From positions 558,001-622,000 of the forward strand of contig WACJ01000524.1 in assembly GCA_008973525.1 (NCBI GenBank): a stretch of 64,000 nt of DNA, given 5' to 3'. The notes under the pieces are model-generated. The model had not been told where the DNA came from and did not search any database. It was given only the letters and a program-made list of their open reading frames with translations. Of the stretch, positions 25,401 through 37,197 are shown one piece after another; the first letter of the stretch is position 1, and each line of letters opens with the position of its first letter. The DNA is from Stenopsyche tienmushanensis. Taxonomy: Eukaryota > Arthropoda > Insecta > Trichoptera > Stenopsychidae. Position numbers and translations under genes: made by a program.

Positions 25401-28400
25401 ACGATGATTTTGAGTAATTGCTAGTATTTTCATTAAAAAATATTATTTGAAGATTCTTGCATTCAAAAATAATTATGCTATTAGTACAGAAGGCAGTAAT
25501 CGAAATTTGGCCGAAATCTGAATAATTGTACATACTGGCATTAAATTAAAATCTACAAAGCTGTTTTTTTTGTCTACAAGACGTCGTCTACTTTCAATAC
25601 AAGGTGACTAGAGCTTCAGTGGACCTGGCTAAAGTTGTAGCCAAAGCTCGTTTTAGTTGACGTCTAAGACAACAACAGCGGCAGTTAATCCTTGATAATG
25701 AACCTGATAGTTGGTTCGAAATATCGGACAAGGTAAAAATTCGATTATAATTTTTGCCTTTAAAAAACGTGATCGAATACCAGGTTTTTTTCAAACATAT
25801 AATTAACATAATTATGTATATATATATATATATTTATAAATTACCAAATAATAGTAGCAAGCGTTGCTGACACCCTCAGAAGTTTTATTAGGGTGCCTTT
25901 GTATTAAATTCCCATCACGTATATTCAAGCAAATCTTGTGAGGGCTCCGTTTAAGAACAGAATGAAACTGTCAGTTCAACAGCCATACAAACCTTGTACA
26001 TCTTATTGTGGAGAATTGGCGAGAGAACGAAGAAAATTCTCCAGTCATATTTTCGAAATGATTTTGCTATTTTCCCTAAAGGCTGAAAACGAGTTAAAAT
26101 AATTATTTTATATCACAATTCCATAAATCAAATGTATTTGCGTTCTTTAAACATTTCGACAACAATTTTAAAATGTGTTCATCTGAATAAGTTTTCAGAA
26201 ATGTAATTACTTTTCATCTGATAAGATAAAATAAGATGCGCGATCTGTGCGAAATTTACCATTTATATACCCTAAACAATTCGATGAATTATCTATGAAT
26301 ATTGATAGGGATATATATGAATAATATTCGTGATTAAATATTCATATGGGATTCTGAGGACCCTCCATCGGTATAATTTATCCGCTCGTATTTTCGCCCT
26401 TCTAATTTATCTTCAATTCGTCTGAGGGATCTATGCACCGCCGTCGCTCCTTGGACTTTTTTCTTCTTCCAGGGTCTTCTTTCTCTGTCCATGGCGTTCT
26501 TACGGCGACGATTCATCATCCTCTCCTCTACAGATTTACATTTTCCGCTCCACAAAAAAGCCGGGAAACTCTTTAACTGCGGTTGTGCACACAAAGCTCG
26601 GTGATTTGTTTTCCTTTCCCTGCCTCTCGCCTTCGGGGTATCATCCCATGAATTTACAGGCTTTTTATATATCGCGAAGGGAAGCTATAGGCATATTCTT
26701 GTTTTATATGTATTTTGAATTTGTGCGAATTTCTTTGGGAAATTTCAGACCGGAATCCATAAAATCTTCGAGATTTCTTTGTGTTTTTTGATACTCATCA
26801 AGCATTTTGATCACAATATCTTCATCATTTGTAATGTCCTAATAAAAATCATAACTTAGATGGGTTGGAATAATACGCATTTTTATGAAGCACAGTAAAA
26901 ATGGAATATTTTTGTTTGAGCATACCATAGTTTATTTAGACCTTTGTAATATTTTTTTTAACAAAAACGACATGCATACTATTAGGTTAATTTTATACAA
27001 TTTCAAATGTTATGTTTTTAGGCAACTAAACGTTTCTCATATTTTTACGTACTTTCTAAAAAAATAATTAATAAATCATCATAGTGCAAATTGAAATCTA
27101 GAAAATTTCATTTCATCTACTCAGTTTCATTGTGTATTCAACAGATTAATTGAATCAGTATTCTTGTAAGATTAATCCAAATTCCAGATAAATGCCGTTT
27201 TGCAAGAATAAAGTATCATCTAATTATTATTGACAAATATAGCATAATGAAAATAATCTATGATTTTTATCATTCAAATTTTTTTTTTATAATAAATTTC
27301 CCCAGAGTTGTGTTAAAAGCATTACAGCGAGGTCATAAGTCTCAAAGCAGATTACGAATGCATACATTTTCAAACCCAAGATATTCGGCATTTCTGTGAA
27401 ATTGAGGTTTACTAATGATCCGCCGACGTAATAATCCCGTTTTCCGGGAAAACAAATATTCTTGTGACTCGTTCGTTTAAACGATGCTAAAATCTACCTG
27501 GATTTTCGCCTTAATTCGATTTACTTCAAAAGTTCTTGCTCAATTTTCATACTTATTATTCAGGCTTCCAGCTCGCTCATCATCCCGAGGGGGAAATTTT
27601 TAATTTATAATACATATTACTATGTTATTTTTAAAAGTTGCAGAAATATAATATTTTCGCCGAGATGAAATATAAAATTTTAGCACCGAGACCGAATTGC
27701 ATCGTAACTCTGGCATGATAAATGGCGTAGAATTTAATATTAAATTTATGTCAGACGCTCGAAAGGGTAGTTTAGATCGATGCTCTTTTTTATCGGTCAA
27801 GTGCAGACCGAATTTAACAAATATCAGTTTATAATGTTTTGGTTAGTTAAAGGAATATCGGAAATAAAATTACTTTTTACTCATATTAGCGAGGAAGGAT
27901 TTATTTCCCACGGGAAAAGAGGGGGAATGAGAGACTTTTCATGTTTCGCATTATTTGTGTAATATGTTACGTTATTACATTAGCGTCATTATTTTTCATA
28001 CCGTTCGTTAGTAGGAGTTGCGTAATGTATTTTACATTATGAATCGTAAAAATATAATTTTGAAATGGAACTATCACAGAACATGAATGAACCATATCTA
28101 CACATAAACAACTCATTCTTAGAAAAAAAACAACTTATTTTTTGGGTCAAATAAAAGACGAAGAATTTAACTAAAGAAAGCTACAAAAAGTATTCTTTTC
28201 GCAGGAAAAGGGCTTTGATAAATGATCTCTTAATTTTTTGGACGAAAAAATCACTGAAAATAAATTGAATTCGTTCTGATTTCTAAGAATAATATCCCTA
28301 TAGTATCATATTATATTATATGTTATTCATATTTATAAAAAAAAAAAATTCCGCTTATTTTTCTTCTTCCACAAAGTGTATCTATTTCATAAAATACAGT

Positions 28401-28860
28401 CAGGTATGTGATTTTCTTCTTTAATTACCAAAAACATAAATGTAATCTTAAAGGTTTTTATCCCTTAATAAATATTGTTACAAATAATCTTGTAAATATA
28501 TATTTTTTTAGTAGCATTTATGTTCTAAATAAATGAAATTATTGACACTAATTTAGACACCATTAGAGTTATATTTGATTTTTTACATTTATGCGTAATG
28601 TTAATTCGCAAACGCAAAGTTATAATATAGGGACGTTTTTTAACACACTAACAGCGGGGACATTTTGCAAGTTCATGCGCTGCTTTAAAATTATATCTAA
28701 TACTTACAAATACGTATTTTACACATAATTGTAAAAAATATTTTAAAAATCAGAAATGCTCGGTTTTTGTTTTATTTAGCATCTTCTCAGCTAATAGACG
28801 AGAGTAAAACTTCCAAATATTTCCGAATATTATATTTAACATAATTTTTGATCACTCTTA

Positions 28861-29753
28861 TACACTTGGGTCTGTTTTTATGCGGATTTTTTTAAATGCG
28901 ATTTTGAAGTTATACGGGTTTAAAAAATAATGGAATCCATCCCTCATTTTTTTATAGAGCACAAAGCTTTTTTTATGCGAATGCGCATAAAAAAATAAAA
29001 GTCATCTGGATTTAAAACATCCAAATGTAAAAATATTGTTTCTTCCACCCAACACGACGTGTTTAATTCAGCCACTATATCATTTCCACTTTAAAAAAGT
29101 ATTATATTATGAAACTAGAGAATGAGTCATTAACTATACCTGAAGTTTAGAAAAAGTTTTCAATTTTGGATTGTATAAATAATGTTTCATGTGCAGTATC
29201 TCAGATTACTCACTTTAAATTCTTGTTGTAAAGCAGTTTAGCACGAATGTGTTACAAATGGCGAAATAATAAAAAACTTGTCTAAACGACATTGTCAACT
29301 GGAATCATTACTTTGGCAAATCAACTTGGAGAAGGTTTTGATACTTTTTATCAAAATTATGTCGATGAAATGCTGTTATATGGCAGGAAAGAAAAAGAAG
29401 ACGATGTTGAAGTGAAAGAAACTCCTGCCCCTAAAAAAATCTACAAGAAACTAGTCAATCTATTTATTGTGCATGACTCAAATTCTGAACGAGATTTAAA
29501 ATTCCAGTGCGAGCTTAAGAATTGCATGTCTCCATATCAAAAACTGCATAAATAATATTAGCTAATCTTTGCAAAGTTTTTTTATGCGATTTTTGCTACA
29601 TTTCATCACATTGATTTGAAGTTATGCGGTTTTTAAAAATGACGGAACCTATCCCTCAGTTTTTTACGTAGTTCAAGTCTTTTTTTATGCGATTTTTTTA
29701 TGTGCGATTTCCCCGTGGAACGTATCTATCGCATAAAAATAGATCCAAGTATA
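28861..29753 (+). mobile_element. Tigger/pogo-like DNA transposon, internally deleted
   Basis: The left end reads TACACTTGGGTCTGTTTTTA and the right end, reversed and complemented, reads TATACTTGGATCTATTTTTA. Over the first 24 bases 21 match, and the copy is flanked by TA. Subterminal sequence blocks (for example 28906-28981 and 29620-29693) are repeated in the same direction. The internal frame at 29292-29555 looks like the C-terminal end of a Tigger/Jerky-type transposase. TA target sites fit the Tc1/mariner/pogo group. The helix-turn-helix and catalytic core are absent. A related copy in opposite orientation lies at 40888-41365. Confidence 0.85.
29292..29555 (+). pseudogene. C-terminal remnant of a Tigger/pogo-type transposase
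   Basis: The frame encodes TGIITLANQLGEG, NYVDEMLLYGRKEKEDDVEV and HDSNSERDLKFQCELKNCMS followed by PYQKLHK and a stop. Transposases of the Tigger/Jerky group end with an acidic region followed by a segment of the type ERSxKxxRxxxxxxxxYxxLY, which this matches in outline. There is no start codon that makes sense for a whole protein; the first codon is TTG. No DDE catalytic residues are included. The assignment gains weight from the TA-flanked inverted repeats around it. Confidence 0.6.
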
Positions 29754-31063
29754 TTGGGAATATGCTCAATTTTGTAAAAACAGTTTCAATAAATCCTCAG
29801 AACAGGGAAAACAGGTAAAAAAACATCACGTAATAACATTTTAGCTGACGTTAACCAAGACCACTGTAATTCTTAAAAATATGCTTCCTGCAACTAACGT
29901 GTTAAGATCATGTTTATGCCCGTATTATATTATTGATTGGTAATACATATTTATTTATATATAAACTACAATTAATATATTTGTATTTTCATGCATTCCT
30001 CCAGCTGGATTGAAATGTGAGTATTTAGTAAACTAGTATGCTGATAAATTATTATTTTTTTAAATTATATTTTCAAATCTGCTGTAAATATTACCATATA
30101 TTCTGAATGTATTCGATAAAATGATCGTGTAAGCAGGTATTAAGGGAGTACTTTCCTTGATGTCTTACTTTTATGGTAATTGAAGTATTATCGTAAAACG
30201 TACATCTCGATATATCGTAAAATAAACTCAGATCGCCTGGGTATAAAGAACATTACATATTAATATTTGCTTAAACATATAAAATATAATTTAATTTAAT
30301 TTTCAGAAAAAAAATCGGATGAGTCAAAGACATTTTTGTTTAATACATACTATATTTGCAATAAGGCAAATGTTTGCATTATTAAACACATTTGGGCTAA
30401 CTCAAATCAATTGTACCCAGAGAGATAATATATTTGCATATTATTTATAAAGTTTATTTAATTAATCATCTTGAAATCATTAAAACTCAATTAAAATACA
30501 AGTTTAATAAAGACATTGAATACTTCAAAGTACCTTCTATTATTATATTTTTTGTATTGAATGTATGATACTATAACATTCACATATATCAATATGTTTT
30601 TCTCTTTGTAACATTCTTAATAATGTTTAGTATATTCTTATATCAAAACATTTTTAAATCTAATATCACCTTTTTGAATTGATTGAATTTTAGCAGACGT
30701 ATATTCAGTTTTTACATTTTAATATTATCTTATTATTAAAAAAATTAAATATTATATTTCACATATAAAAAATAAACATTGAAATAGAACATTGAGAAGA
30801 GTGAAACTATGTTCTTTGGATTATTAAATACAATATCAATCATAAATTATACAAAATATTCATAAATTTAAACAATATTTGTCTTTGACTAGGTTCTAGA
30901 TAATTTAGATCTTAAATTCATTTTGCAGTAATAATATAAATTTTATCCAATTTAATTGTACGATACGTTGTTTATAAATACATGTTTAAAATAACTGTTA
31001 TATTATATCCTATAAATGCCTAAAATTTAAAACATGACTGATTTTCAATTTATCTATTTTCAG
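29754..31063. other. AT-rich intron leading to the first cadherin exon
   Basis: This stretch is extremely AT-rich with no reading frame of interest. It ends in a pyrimidine-rich tract and CAG at the splice acceptor. No second copy of the following exon is present here. Confidence 0.7.
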
Positions 31064-31365
31064 ATACCGATAACCAGAGAGTTATAATTCACGTGAAAGA
31101 CATAAATGACGAACCTCCATACTTCATCAATAGACCTCTACCGATGCAGGCTGTGGTGCAGCTGAATGCTCCTCCCAATACTCCAGTTTTTACACTGCAG
31201 GCTCGTGATCCCGATACGGACCACAATATTCATTATTTCATTGTTCGGGATCGTACCGGAGGTAGATTCGAAGTGGATGAGCGCTCTGGAGTGGTTCGAA
31301 CACGAGGAACGGATTTATTCCAACTTGACATGGAGTATGTACTCTATGTCAAAGCAGAAGATCAG
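31064..31365 (+). CDS. CadN: CadN exon (first in window): EC linker and next EC repeat
   Basis: The acceptor is TTTTCAG at 31057-31063. The first two bases complete a codon split by the upstream intron, then 100 codons follow, ending in phase 0. The protein begins with the end of one EC repeat (VIIHVKDINDEPPYF, a calcium-binding linker) and continues into the next, with an ARDPDTD motif (DPD-type calcium ligand) and a GRFEVDERSGVVRT strand pair. The donor is CAG then GTTATT, a poor match to GTRAGT. If this intron were kept, the frame would run to a stop at 31516-31518 and truncate the receptor before its membrane segment. By counting back from the alternative pair downstream, this is the position of exon 7 in the fly numbering as I recall it, where flies also have two alternatives. 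Only one copy is visible here. Confidence 0.94.
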
Positions 31366-31569
31366 GTTATTATGATGTGTGAATTTGACATGATCCATTT
31401 CAAATTTAAATTTAGGGATACTAACATTATATCCTTTAATTTCTACTTAAAATGGAAAATCATTATTTTTAAATATGTATTTATTTTTATAAATATAAAA
31501 CCATTTTATGAATTATAAAATATCCAATGATTATTGTGTGTAATAACCTTTTTATAATTATAACTTCAG

Positions 31570-31706
31570 AGTGGCCGAGTAGATGAACGCAGATTTCAGT
31601 CAACACCCGAAGAACGTCTTTCAATTGTTGGCGGTAAACGGGCTCCCCAATTTTACTTACCGAGCTATGAAACAGAAATACCTGAAAACCAAAAGAAAGA
31701 TTCAGA
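31570..31706 (+). CDS. CadN: CadN exon: non-canonical EC junction
   Basis: This 137-nt exon runs from phase 0 to phase 2 between acceptor TAACTTCAG and donor GTAAGA. It encodes 45 codons plus two bases. The peptide contains DERRFQSTPEERLSIVGGKR, then APQFYLPSYETEIPEN. The junction between EC repeats here is KRAPQF rather than the usual DxNDNxPxF, a departure that I recall being shared with fly CadN, so it looks like a family trait and not a mutation. The preceding intron is only 204 nt (31366-31569). The exon is too short and lacks a suitable start codon, so a simple long-ORF scan would miss it; it is supported by phase and by homology on both sides. Confidence 0.93.
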
Positions 31707-31989
31707 GTAAGAAACTTTTTTTAATAATTATTGAACATCAATAATGCATGTGTTTATATGTGTACAAAGGCATGATACATTTTTAATTAGTTAATTACTT
31801 ATTTATAACTTTCATATTATCTTTATAACTCACATTTCACACAAATTTTTGTATATAAAGGCTATAATTATGATGCTTCTTTTATATTAGCACTTAAGGA
31901 ACTATTTTTTATATTTATTTAACTATATTTATAATTGTGTACATAATTATATGAGACAAATATTAACGTTAAAATTTATGATTTTTCAG

Positions 31990-32206
31990 CATTATATCTG
32001 TGAAAGCAAAATCATTTGCCGACCGTGAAATTCGTTATACATTAAAAGCCCAAGGACAAGGCGCTGGAACATTCAACATTGGACCCACATCTGGAATTGT
32101 CAAATTAGCAAAAGAATTGGATTTTGAAGATTTGAGACAACCACATGTTTATTCACTTATTGTAACCGCTACTGAGGATTCTGGAGGGTTTTCAACATCA
32201 GTCGAG
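31990..32206 (+). CDS. CadN: CadN exon: body of an EC repeat
   Basis: The acceptor is ATTTTTCAG and the donor is GAG followed by GTACAT. One base completes the split Asp codon from the previous exon, then 72 codons follow, ending in phase 0. The peptide includes SVKAKSFADREIRYTLKAQG, TFNIGPTSGIVKLAKELDFE and YSLIVTATEDSGGFS. These are the typical middle and late strands of an EC domain (FxI..TGxI, LDxE and YxLxVxAxD patterns). It follows a 283-nt intron and is followed by a 1.7-kb intron that carries a TTAA-flanked mobile element. Confidence 0.95.
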
Positions 32207-33922
32207 GTACATAATTTGTTTAAAAATCAACAATAAGTTTTATTATGTATAAAATTTATATGCATTTGTAAATGAACATAAAAAATCTGTGGTTTTATTA
32301 GATACAAAATTATAATTACAAAATATATAATTTATTTGAAATTAATTCATATGATCTGTTGTTCATTTTTGATAGAGGTTAATTTTAAAGATAAAAATGA
32401 AAACAATATTTTTAATTTTTATATTAATTTCTATTTTATAAAATTATAATACCTTCAATAATTTGATATAAAGGCTATTGTTGGAGTTGTCCCAGCCCTT
32501 ATATTTTTTCATTTTTAATTACTTAAATTGAATTTAATGACAATCTTTTATTACATTTTAATTATAAATTACTTCTTAGAACTAATATATTATTAATCCT
32601 AAAAGTTATTTTTATATTATGTACATATGCATTTTGAAATTAAGGGATCATCTCACTTTATAACGTCAAAAATACCGTTTTTTTAAAATTTTATTTTTCA
32701 AAAGGACGTGTCTCTAAGGATGTCGTTCATAATTTTGGTGAAGAAATTCGGATTATTTCAATGCTTTACAGCTAATTCGCGTAATGCGCTCGAAGCAATC
32801 ACTCCATCCAGATTGCATCTCAACGGCTTTGAGATCGCTGCGGTCACAGGCTTGTCCCTATACCTGCTTTTGTTTGCAGGCCAGAAGTTCATGTTGTGGA
32901 CCTTGCTTATCTTGGTTCTAGTAAATGGTAAATGAAGTCAAAAACAAGTTTAATATAGATTTAAAAAAGGCGAATAAATGAGTGGAAAGTAAGGGCACAA
33001 AAAGAATGAACTCTATATGAAGTGCTTCGAAAATCGAACACCTTACTAATAAATGAATGAAAAAATTATCTAAACGTTTTAAAAACGATATAATATATAT
33101 ATTTTTTAATTACGAATTTATTTTTTTAGTATTATATAAGAGTGCCATAATAAATCTCAAAATGATTCATTTTATTATATGGTGTATTTACTGTGAAAAA
33201 AATTGTTAAAAATTGCCTATTATTGGGCTGTCAAAGTGAGATGACCCCTTAACCACTTCCCTGACGCAGACGAGTATACTTATCCAAAAATATACGTTCA
33301 ATTTTCAATATCGACAAGTTAACTAGTCCAATAAATTATTTATTTTATTGAAGTTTAGCATGCCTCACAACATCCCCAAAAGGGTTTCTATATATATAGA
33401 TTTGTTGTATCATGGGTTTTTTCTCAGTGGTGTAGTGCTAAATATAAAAGTCTGGGAGCGCTGAAATTATAATATTTTAATACCCCCTCCCCTACCCGAA
33501 GTGTAAGAAAGGGGGTTATTAATATATAGGTATAAAAATTTAGAAAGTGTTAACTAGTTTTTTTTAGTTATAAGTTTTAGTTTTGATGCATGTTATATAC
33601 ATGCCACAGGCGCTTCATATCCTCGATACGGCTCTGCAATTGACAGAAATAGACTAAAATCTTGTAAAAAAAAAATATTTTGACAAACCGAAATGTAAAA
33701 TCAGTGGGTTCCGAAAAAATGAGTCTGATTAATAAACTATATAATATTATATATTACCAAATTCAGTCTTTATTCAAAATTATGATATGTATATTTATGA
33801 TAATAAAAATACTCATATGTAAGATACAAACACAAAGTCAAAAGTGTGTACCATTGTAAATCGATCTGCCTAAAGCCGACGACTACTTGCATGTATATAA
33901 TTTGTTTTTTAAACATTTTCAG
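32207..33922 (+). other. CadN intron carrying mobile-element insertions
   Basis: This intron separates two constitutive exons. It contains a TTAA-bounded element (32640-33252). Further on, a stretch from about 33425 begins CAGTGGTGTAGTGC and ends near 33545 with C- and G-rich tracts. That loosely resembles the ends of hAT-type repeats, but I could not find a matching inverted end, so this part is weak. The remainder is AT-rich with no exon-like frame. Confidence 0.75.
32640..33252. mobile_element. TTAA-flanked non-autonomous element, about 0.6 kb
   Basis: The left end is TTAAGGGATCATCTCACTTT and the right end reversed and complemented is TTAAGGGGTCATCTCACTTT, matching at 19 of 20 positions. 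TTAA duplications flank it on both sides. The shared TTAAGGGGT start links it in style to the larger element at 9457, although the rest of the repeat differs. The interior at about 32700-32940 is less AT-rich and has partly open frames on both strands (the + frame 32708-32935 is 75 codons). I recognise no protein in them. It sits wholly inside a CadN intron and does not touch splice sites. Confidence 0.85.
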
Positions 33923-34091
33923 TTGACCATAAGAGTGACCGATGTAAATGACAATGCACCTAAGTTTGAGTTACCAGATTATCAAGCGCATAATGTTGAT
34001 GAGGATATACCATTAGGCACAAGTATATTAAAAGTGAAGGCGATGGATTCTGATTCTGGCAAGAATGCCGAAATAGAGTATTTAGTATCAG
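33923..34091 (+). CDS. CadN: CadN exon: canonical DVNDNAP linker and start of an EC repeat
   Basis: The acceptor is ACATTTTCAG and the donor is G then GTCTGC, which is weak. The exon is 169 nt and runs from phase 0 to phase 1. It begins LTIRVTDVNDNAPKFELPDY, a textbook inter-repeat calcium linker, and continues with NVDEDIPLGTSILKVKAMDS, which contributes a DxD-type ligand. The split Asp codon is completed by the first two bases of the next exon. An open frame also runs back into the intron from 33887, but the cadherin sequence starts exactly at the acceptor. Confidence 0.95.
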
Positions 34092-34180
34092 GTCTGCTAT
34101 TTTGAAAAATGTTTTTTGATTTTAATAATTTATAATAACAATAGTATACATTTAATCCATAATTTATGATTATTTTTCAG

Positions 34181-35031
34181 ATGATCATTTTAGTGTCGAT
34201 TCTAGTGGAATTATAACAAATAACAAACAATTAGACGCTGACAATAATAATGCCTATTACGAGTTTGTAGTGACGGCCAAAGATAAAGGTGAACCGGCAA
34301 AAACAGGAACTGCGACTGTCAGAGTGTACACAAAGAATAAAAATGATGAAGAACCAAAATTTTCACAGCAAGTATACACACCAAACGTTGATGAAAATGC
34401 CGGTCCAAATACGCTTGTAACAACTGTAGTAGCGTCGGACAAAGATGGTGATAATGTTAGATTTGGATTTGTCGGTGGTGGAACAAGCTCTGGACAGTTT
34501 GTAATTGAAGAAATAACTGGTGTAATTAGATTACATGGAAAACCTATATCTTTGGATAGGGATAAATATGAGCTTAACGTAACAGCTCTTGATGATGGAG
34601 CATGTTGTGTAAATGGAGATACAACAATTCATACATCGACTGCTGTAGTAGTAGTTTTTATAACAGATGTGAATGACAATAAACCAATATTTAAAGAATG
34701 TGGTAGCTACTATCCTAAAGTAGAAGAAGGTGCTCCCAACGGTAGTCCAGTTATCAAAGTACACGCAACTGACGAAGATAAAGGTGTCAATGGTCAAGTA
34801 AAGTACTCCATAGTACAGCAACCAAACCAGAAAGGTACTAAATTCACAGTTGACGAAGAAACCGGAGAAGTTTCAACTAATAAAGTATTCGATAGAGAAG
34901 GAGACGATGGAAAATTTGTATCAGTTACCGTCAAAGCTACAGATCAAGGAGAACCATCATTGGAAGGAGTGTGTTCATTCACGGTGGAAATAACAGATGT
35001 TAACGATAATCCCCCACTATTTGACAGACAA
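34181..35031 (+). CDS. CadN: CadN large exon: about two and a half EC repeats
   Basis: At 851 nt this is the largest coding exon in the window. Two bases complete a split codon and 283 codons follow, ending in phase 0. The acceptor is TATTTTTCAG and the donor is GTAAGT. The inter-repeat linkers in order are KNKNDEEPKF, ITDVNDNKPIF and ITDVNDNPPLF. Further calcium-binding motifs are NVDENAG, ASDKDGDN and ATDEDKGVNG. A CC pair in the segment DDGACCVNGDT is a distinctive insert that I also recall in fly CadN and that helps identify the orthologue. There is no stop or frameshift, so the exon appears functional. Confidence 0.97.
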
Positions 35032-35154
35032 GTAAGTTAGAAATCTATCAAGTTCTGATAGAAATGAGTGTTAAATATATTTATCATGTTATATTATATA
35101 ATAAAAAATAGTTATTATGATTCATGATCTAAAGTGCTAAGTTTTTGTTCTCAG

Positions 35155-35346
35155 AAATATGTGGAAAATGTAAAACAAGATGCGAGTATTGGCACTAATA
35201 TATTGAGAGTTTCTGCATCAGATGAAGATGCAGACAACAATGGAGCTATTGTTTATACACTTAGCGCCCCATATAATCCTGGGGATATAGAATATTTTGA
35301 AATCCAACCAGAATCTGGGTGGATTGTTCTTAAAAAACCTCTCGAC
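35155..35346 (+). CDS. CadN: CadN exon: N-terminal part of an EC repeat, upstream of the alternative pair
   Basis: This 192-nt exon (64 codons, phase 0 to 0) sits between acceptor TTCTCAG and a strong donor, GTAAGT. It encodes KYVENVKQDASIGTNILRVS, then ASDEDADNNGA and a GWIVLKKPLD end. The final LD is the start of the LDRE strand motif, which is completed by the R-D or R-E that opens each of the two alternative exons downstream. The exon is therefore the common upstream splice partner of both alternatives. The next intron is 1.85 kb. Confidence 0.96.
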
Positions 35347-37197
35347 GTAAGTATTACTACGTTATGTTTTAGTTTTAAGATACAGATGAAATATTTACTA
35401 AGTGCTTGATGAGGTGTGAATGAAAAACTTAGTTATAAGCAGCCAAGTTTTGTTTGATGGATGAGTGCTTTAAAGTTCTGGGATTGAAAGATTGTCTGTG
35501 ATTTGAGTATCTAAACATATTATTGGTGCTATAACAGAAATTAACTTAAATATGAATTAATCCTGGTGCTAAGAGCAGTCATCTATCAAATATTTCCAAT
35601 ATTTACTCGGAAAGACTAAGGAAGCAGCAGCCACCAGAGACGTCAACTGTTAGGTAGCTTATTCCTTCCTTTCAGCACAATTTATTTCAGTTGCAGCCAG
35701 GCCAAATAAGGCTGGGCAAAACTCAGTACATATTATTATTATGATGAGTTCATTTCTACGGCACCTCTTGCATAACTCTTGTTGTTCTATTAAATAAATC
35801 CATGTACTATAAATAAACAAAAAACAACTGCTGTAAATATTTCACTGTCAACTTTTATGTTTAGTTGTAAAACATGTACAGTTTACGTATAACTGCACTT
35901 CTGTATATCCTGCGCACACATAGTTATTGGTTATTATTTTGAATAATTTGGAAGGCTTACAGCTTTTGGATATACTTTTTTGTACGTACATGTTTTGTTA
36001 CTAACGTGTGATGATTTTATTTTGTTGTCGACGGTGGTGCGACTAGAGCGTGCTGCCGTCGACTGTAGGGGCGCCGCCACTGCAGATATTGTCTCGCCGC
36101 ATAGGATGGCCACAGTGAGCAATGGCCTTCTATCATATCTCTTGTATTTATTTTCACTTTATCAGACGACATCTCATACATAATCAAACTCATAAACATA
36201 CTGTATAATAAATCATGAATGAATATTTGGTGGTTTGTTTTCAGGGAAGAAGGAGATGTGGTATTATATATATATATTATATGTATATGTAATGTAAAAT
36301 ATTTGTATAAATAAAACGGGGGCAGTCAGGGTACTAAAAAAAACCTGTAAATGAATAAAGTACCTTGACTGCCACCCTCGTAGTTGTGACATTTTTCCTT
36401 CTGTGAAAGGGGCGACGTACTGTAATATATTTATCAAAATTCAAAACGTCCATCGTTTTTTTTAATTTCAATGAGTGTCGTTCCATTGTAATATAGTATA
36501 CATGAGGTCAAGATAACTATATTTTATGACATCCTGACCTTCTCCCGCCATTTTATGAGAATGCAAAGCTCCGCATGCAATGCCTGCTTTCAACTTTTTA
36601 TTTTTTAGTTTAGTTTATTGTACATTTTTAAGTACTACTTGCATATTCCTTGTGTATATTTGAAATTCTTGTAATTACCATCATCATTATTTTTTTATTC
36701 TTTCAACTGCACAATTGTTTTCTTCGGCATTGGCCACATCCAGGGATGTTTTCCAGTAAGTAGGTACATGATATATATATCAATGATAACTAAGATATGA
36801 TTTCATATCTGCTTCAGTTGTTAGAGCGACTGAGGAATGATCGTTCTGTACAGTAGATTATAGTAGTTAAGATATTTCAATTCATTATTTTATAATTTTA
36901 TTTTATTTCTAGCTTTGAGTTAATGAATGACGTCTGTGTGATTGTTGTCATGCCTGATATGTTGAGGCACAGAGCAGTAGTTAAACTGTCTTGATATGTC
37001 TTTGTTTCTCACAAGTCAATTTATCGCAGATCATTGATATTCTATTTGTTTTAAAGTTAATTGTGTGACATTGATTGATTCAATTTTATTATTATTTTAT
37101 ATTGAGTTATTTAGCAATCAGTGAATTATGAGTTATTTTTTGTGGTTATGATTTTGTTTGCCCCCCGCTGACCTCTGACCCGTGTTCCCGCCGATAG
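35347..37197 (+). other. CadN intron upstream of the mutually exclusive exons
   Basis: This 1.85-kb intron lies between the common upstream exon and the first alternative exon. It is AT-rich, with a GC-rich island at about 36025-36120, a (TA)-rich tract at about 36261-36290 and two inverted repeats. The first pairs GTCGACGG (36027-36034) with CCGTCGAC (36056-36063). The second pairs GGCAGTCAGGGTAC (36321-36334) with GTACCTTGACTGCC (36360-36373). I found no third copy of the alternative exon in it. Confidence 0.7.
36321..36373 (+). other. Intronic hairpin, 14-bp stem
   Basis: In RNA the arms at 36321-36334 and 36360-36373 pair fully, with one G-U pair and a 26-nt loop rich in A. The hairpin lies about 0.8 kb upstream of the first alternative exon. 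Structures of this kind can guide a choice between mutually exclusive exons, but it could equally be a small mobile-element remnant. The pairing is seen directly; the function is only a suggestion. Confidence 0.4.

Larger units (their letters stand above)
11078..28860. other. Long non-coding stretch, probably CadN intron
   Basis: About 17.8 kb with no cadherin exon or other recognisable gene. It is mostly very AT-rich, interrupted by less AT-rich islands (about 13570-13680, 18950-19560, 20600-21060, 22200-22700, 24400-24850 and 26330-26780) that might be regulatory or old repeats. G runs occur at 13426-13436 and 19457-19473, and a (TA) run at about 25817-25833. The patch at 13620-13680 is rich in CCCC/GGGG and resembles hAT-type repeat ends only loosely. 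Confidence 0.55.

Noticed and set aside
26334..26594. Lys/Arg-rich - strand frame of 86 codons
   Set aside because: Low-complexity composition arising from pyrimidine-rich sequence on the + strand; no homologue recognised.
34531..34821. Open - strand frame of 96 codons inside the large cadherin exon
   Set aside because: It is a shadow of the coding exon on the other strand.
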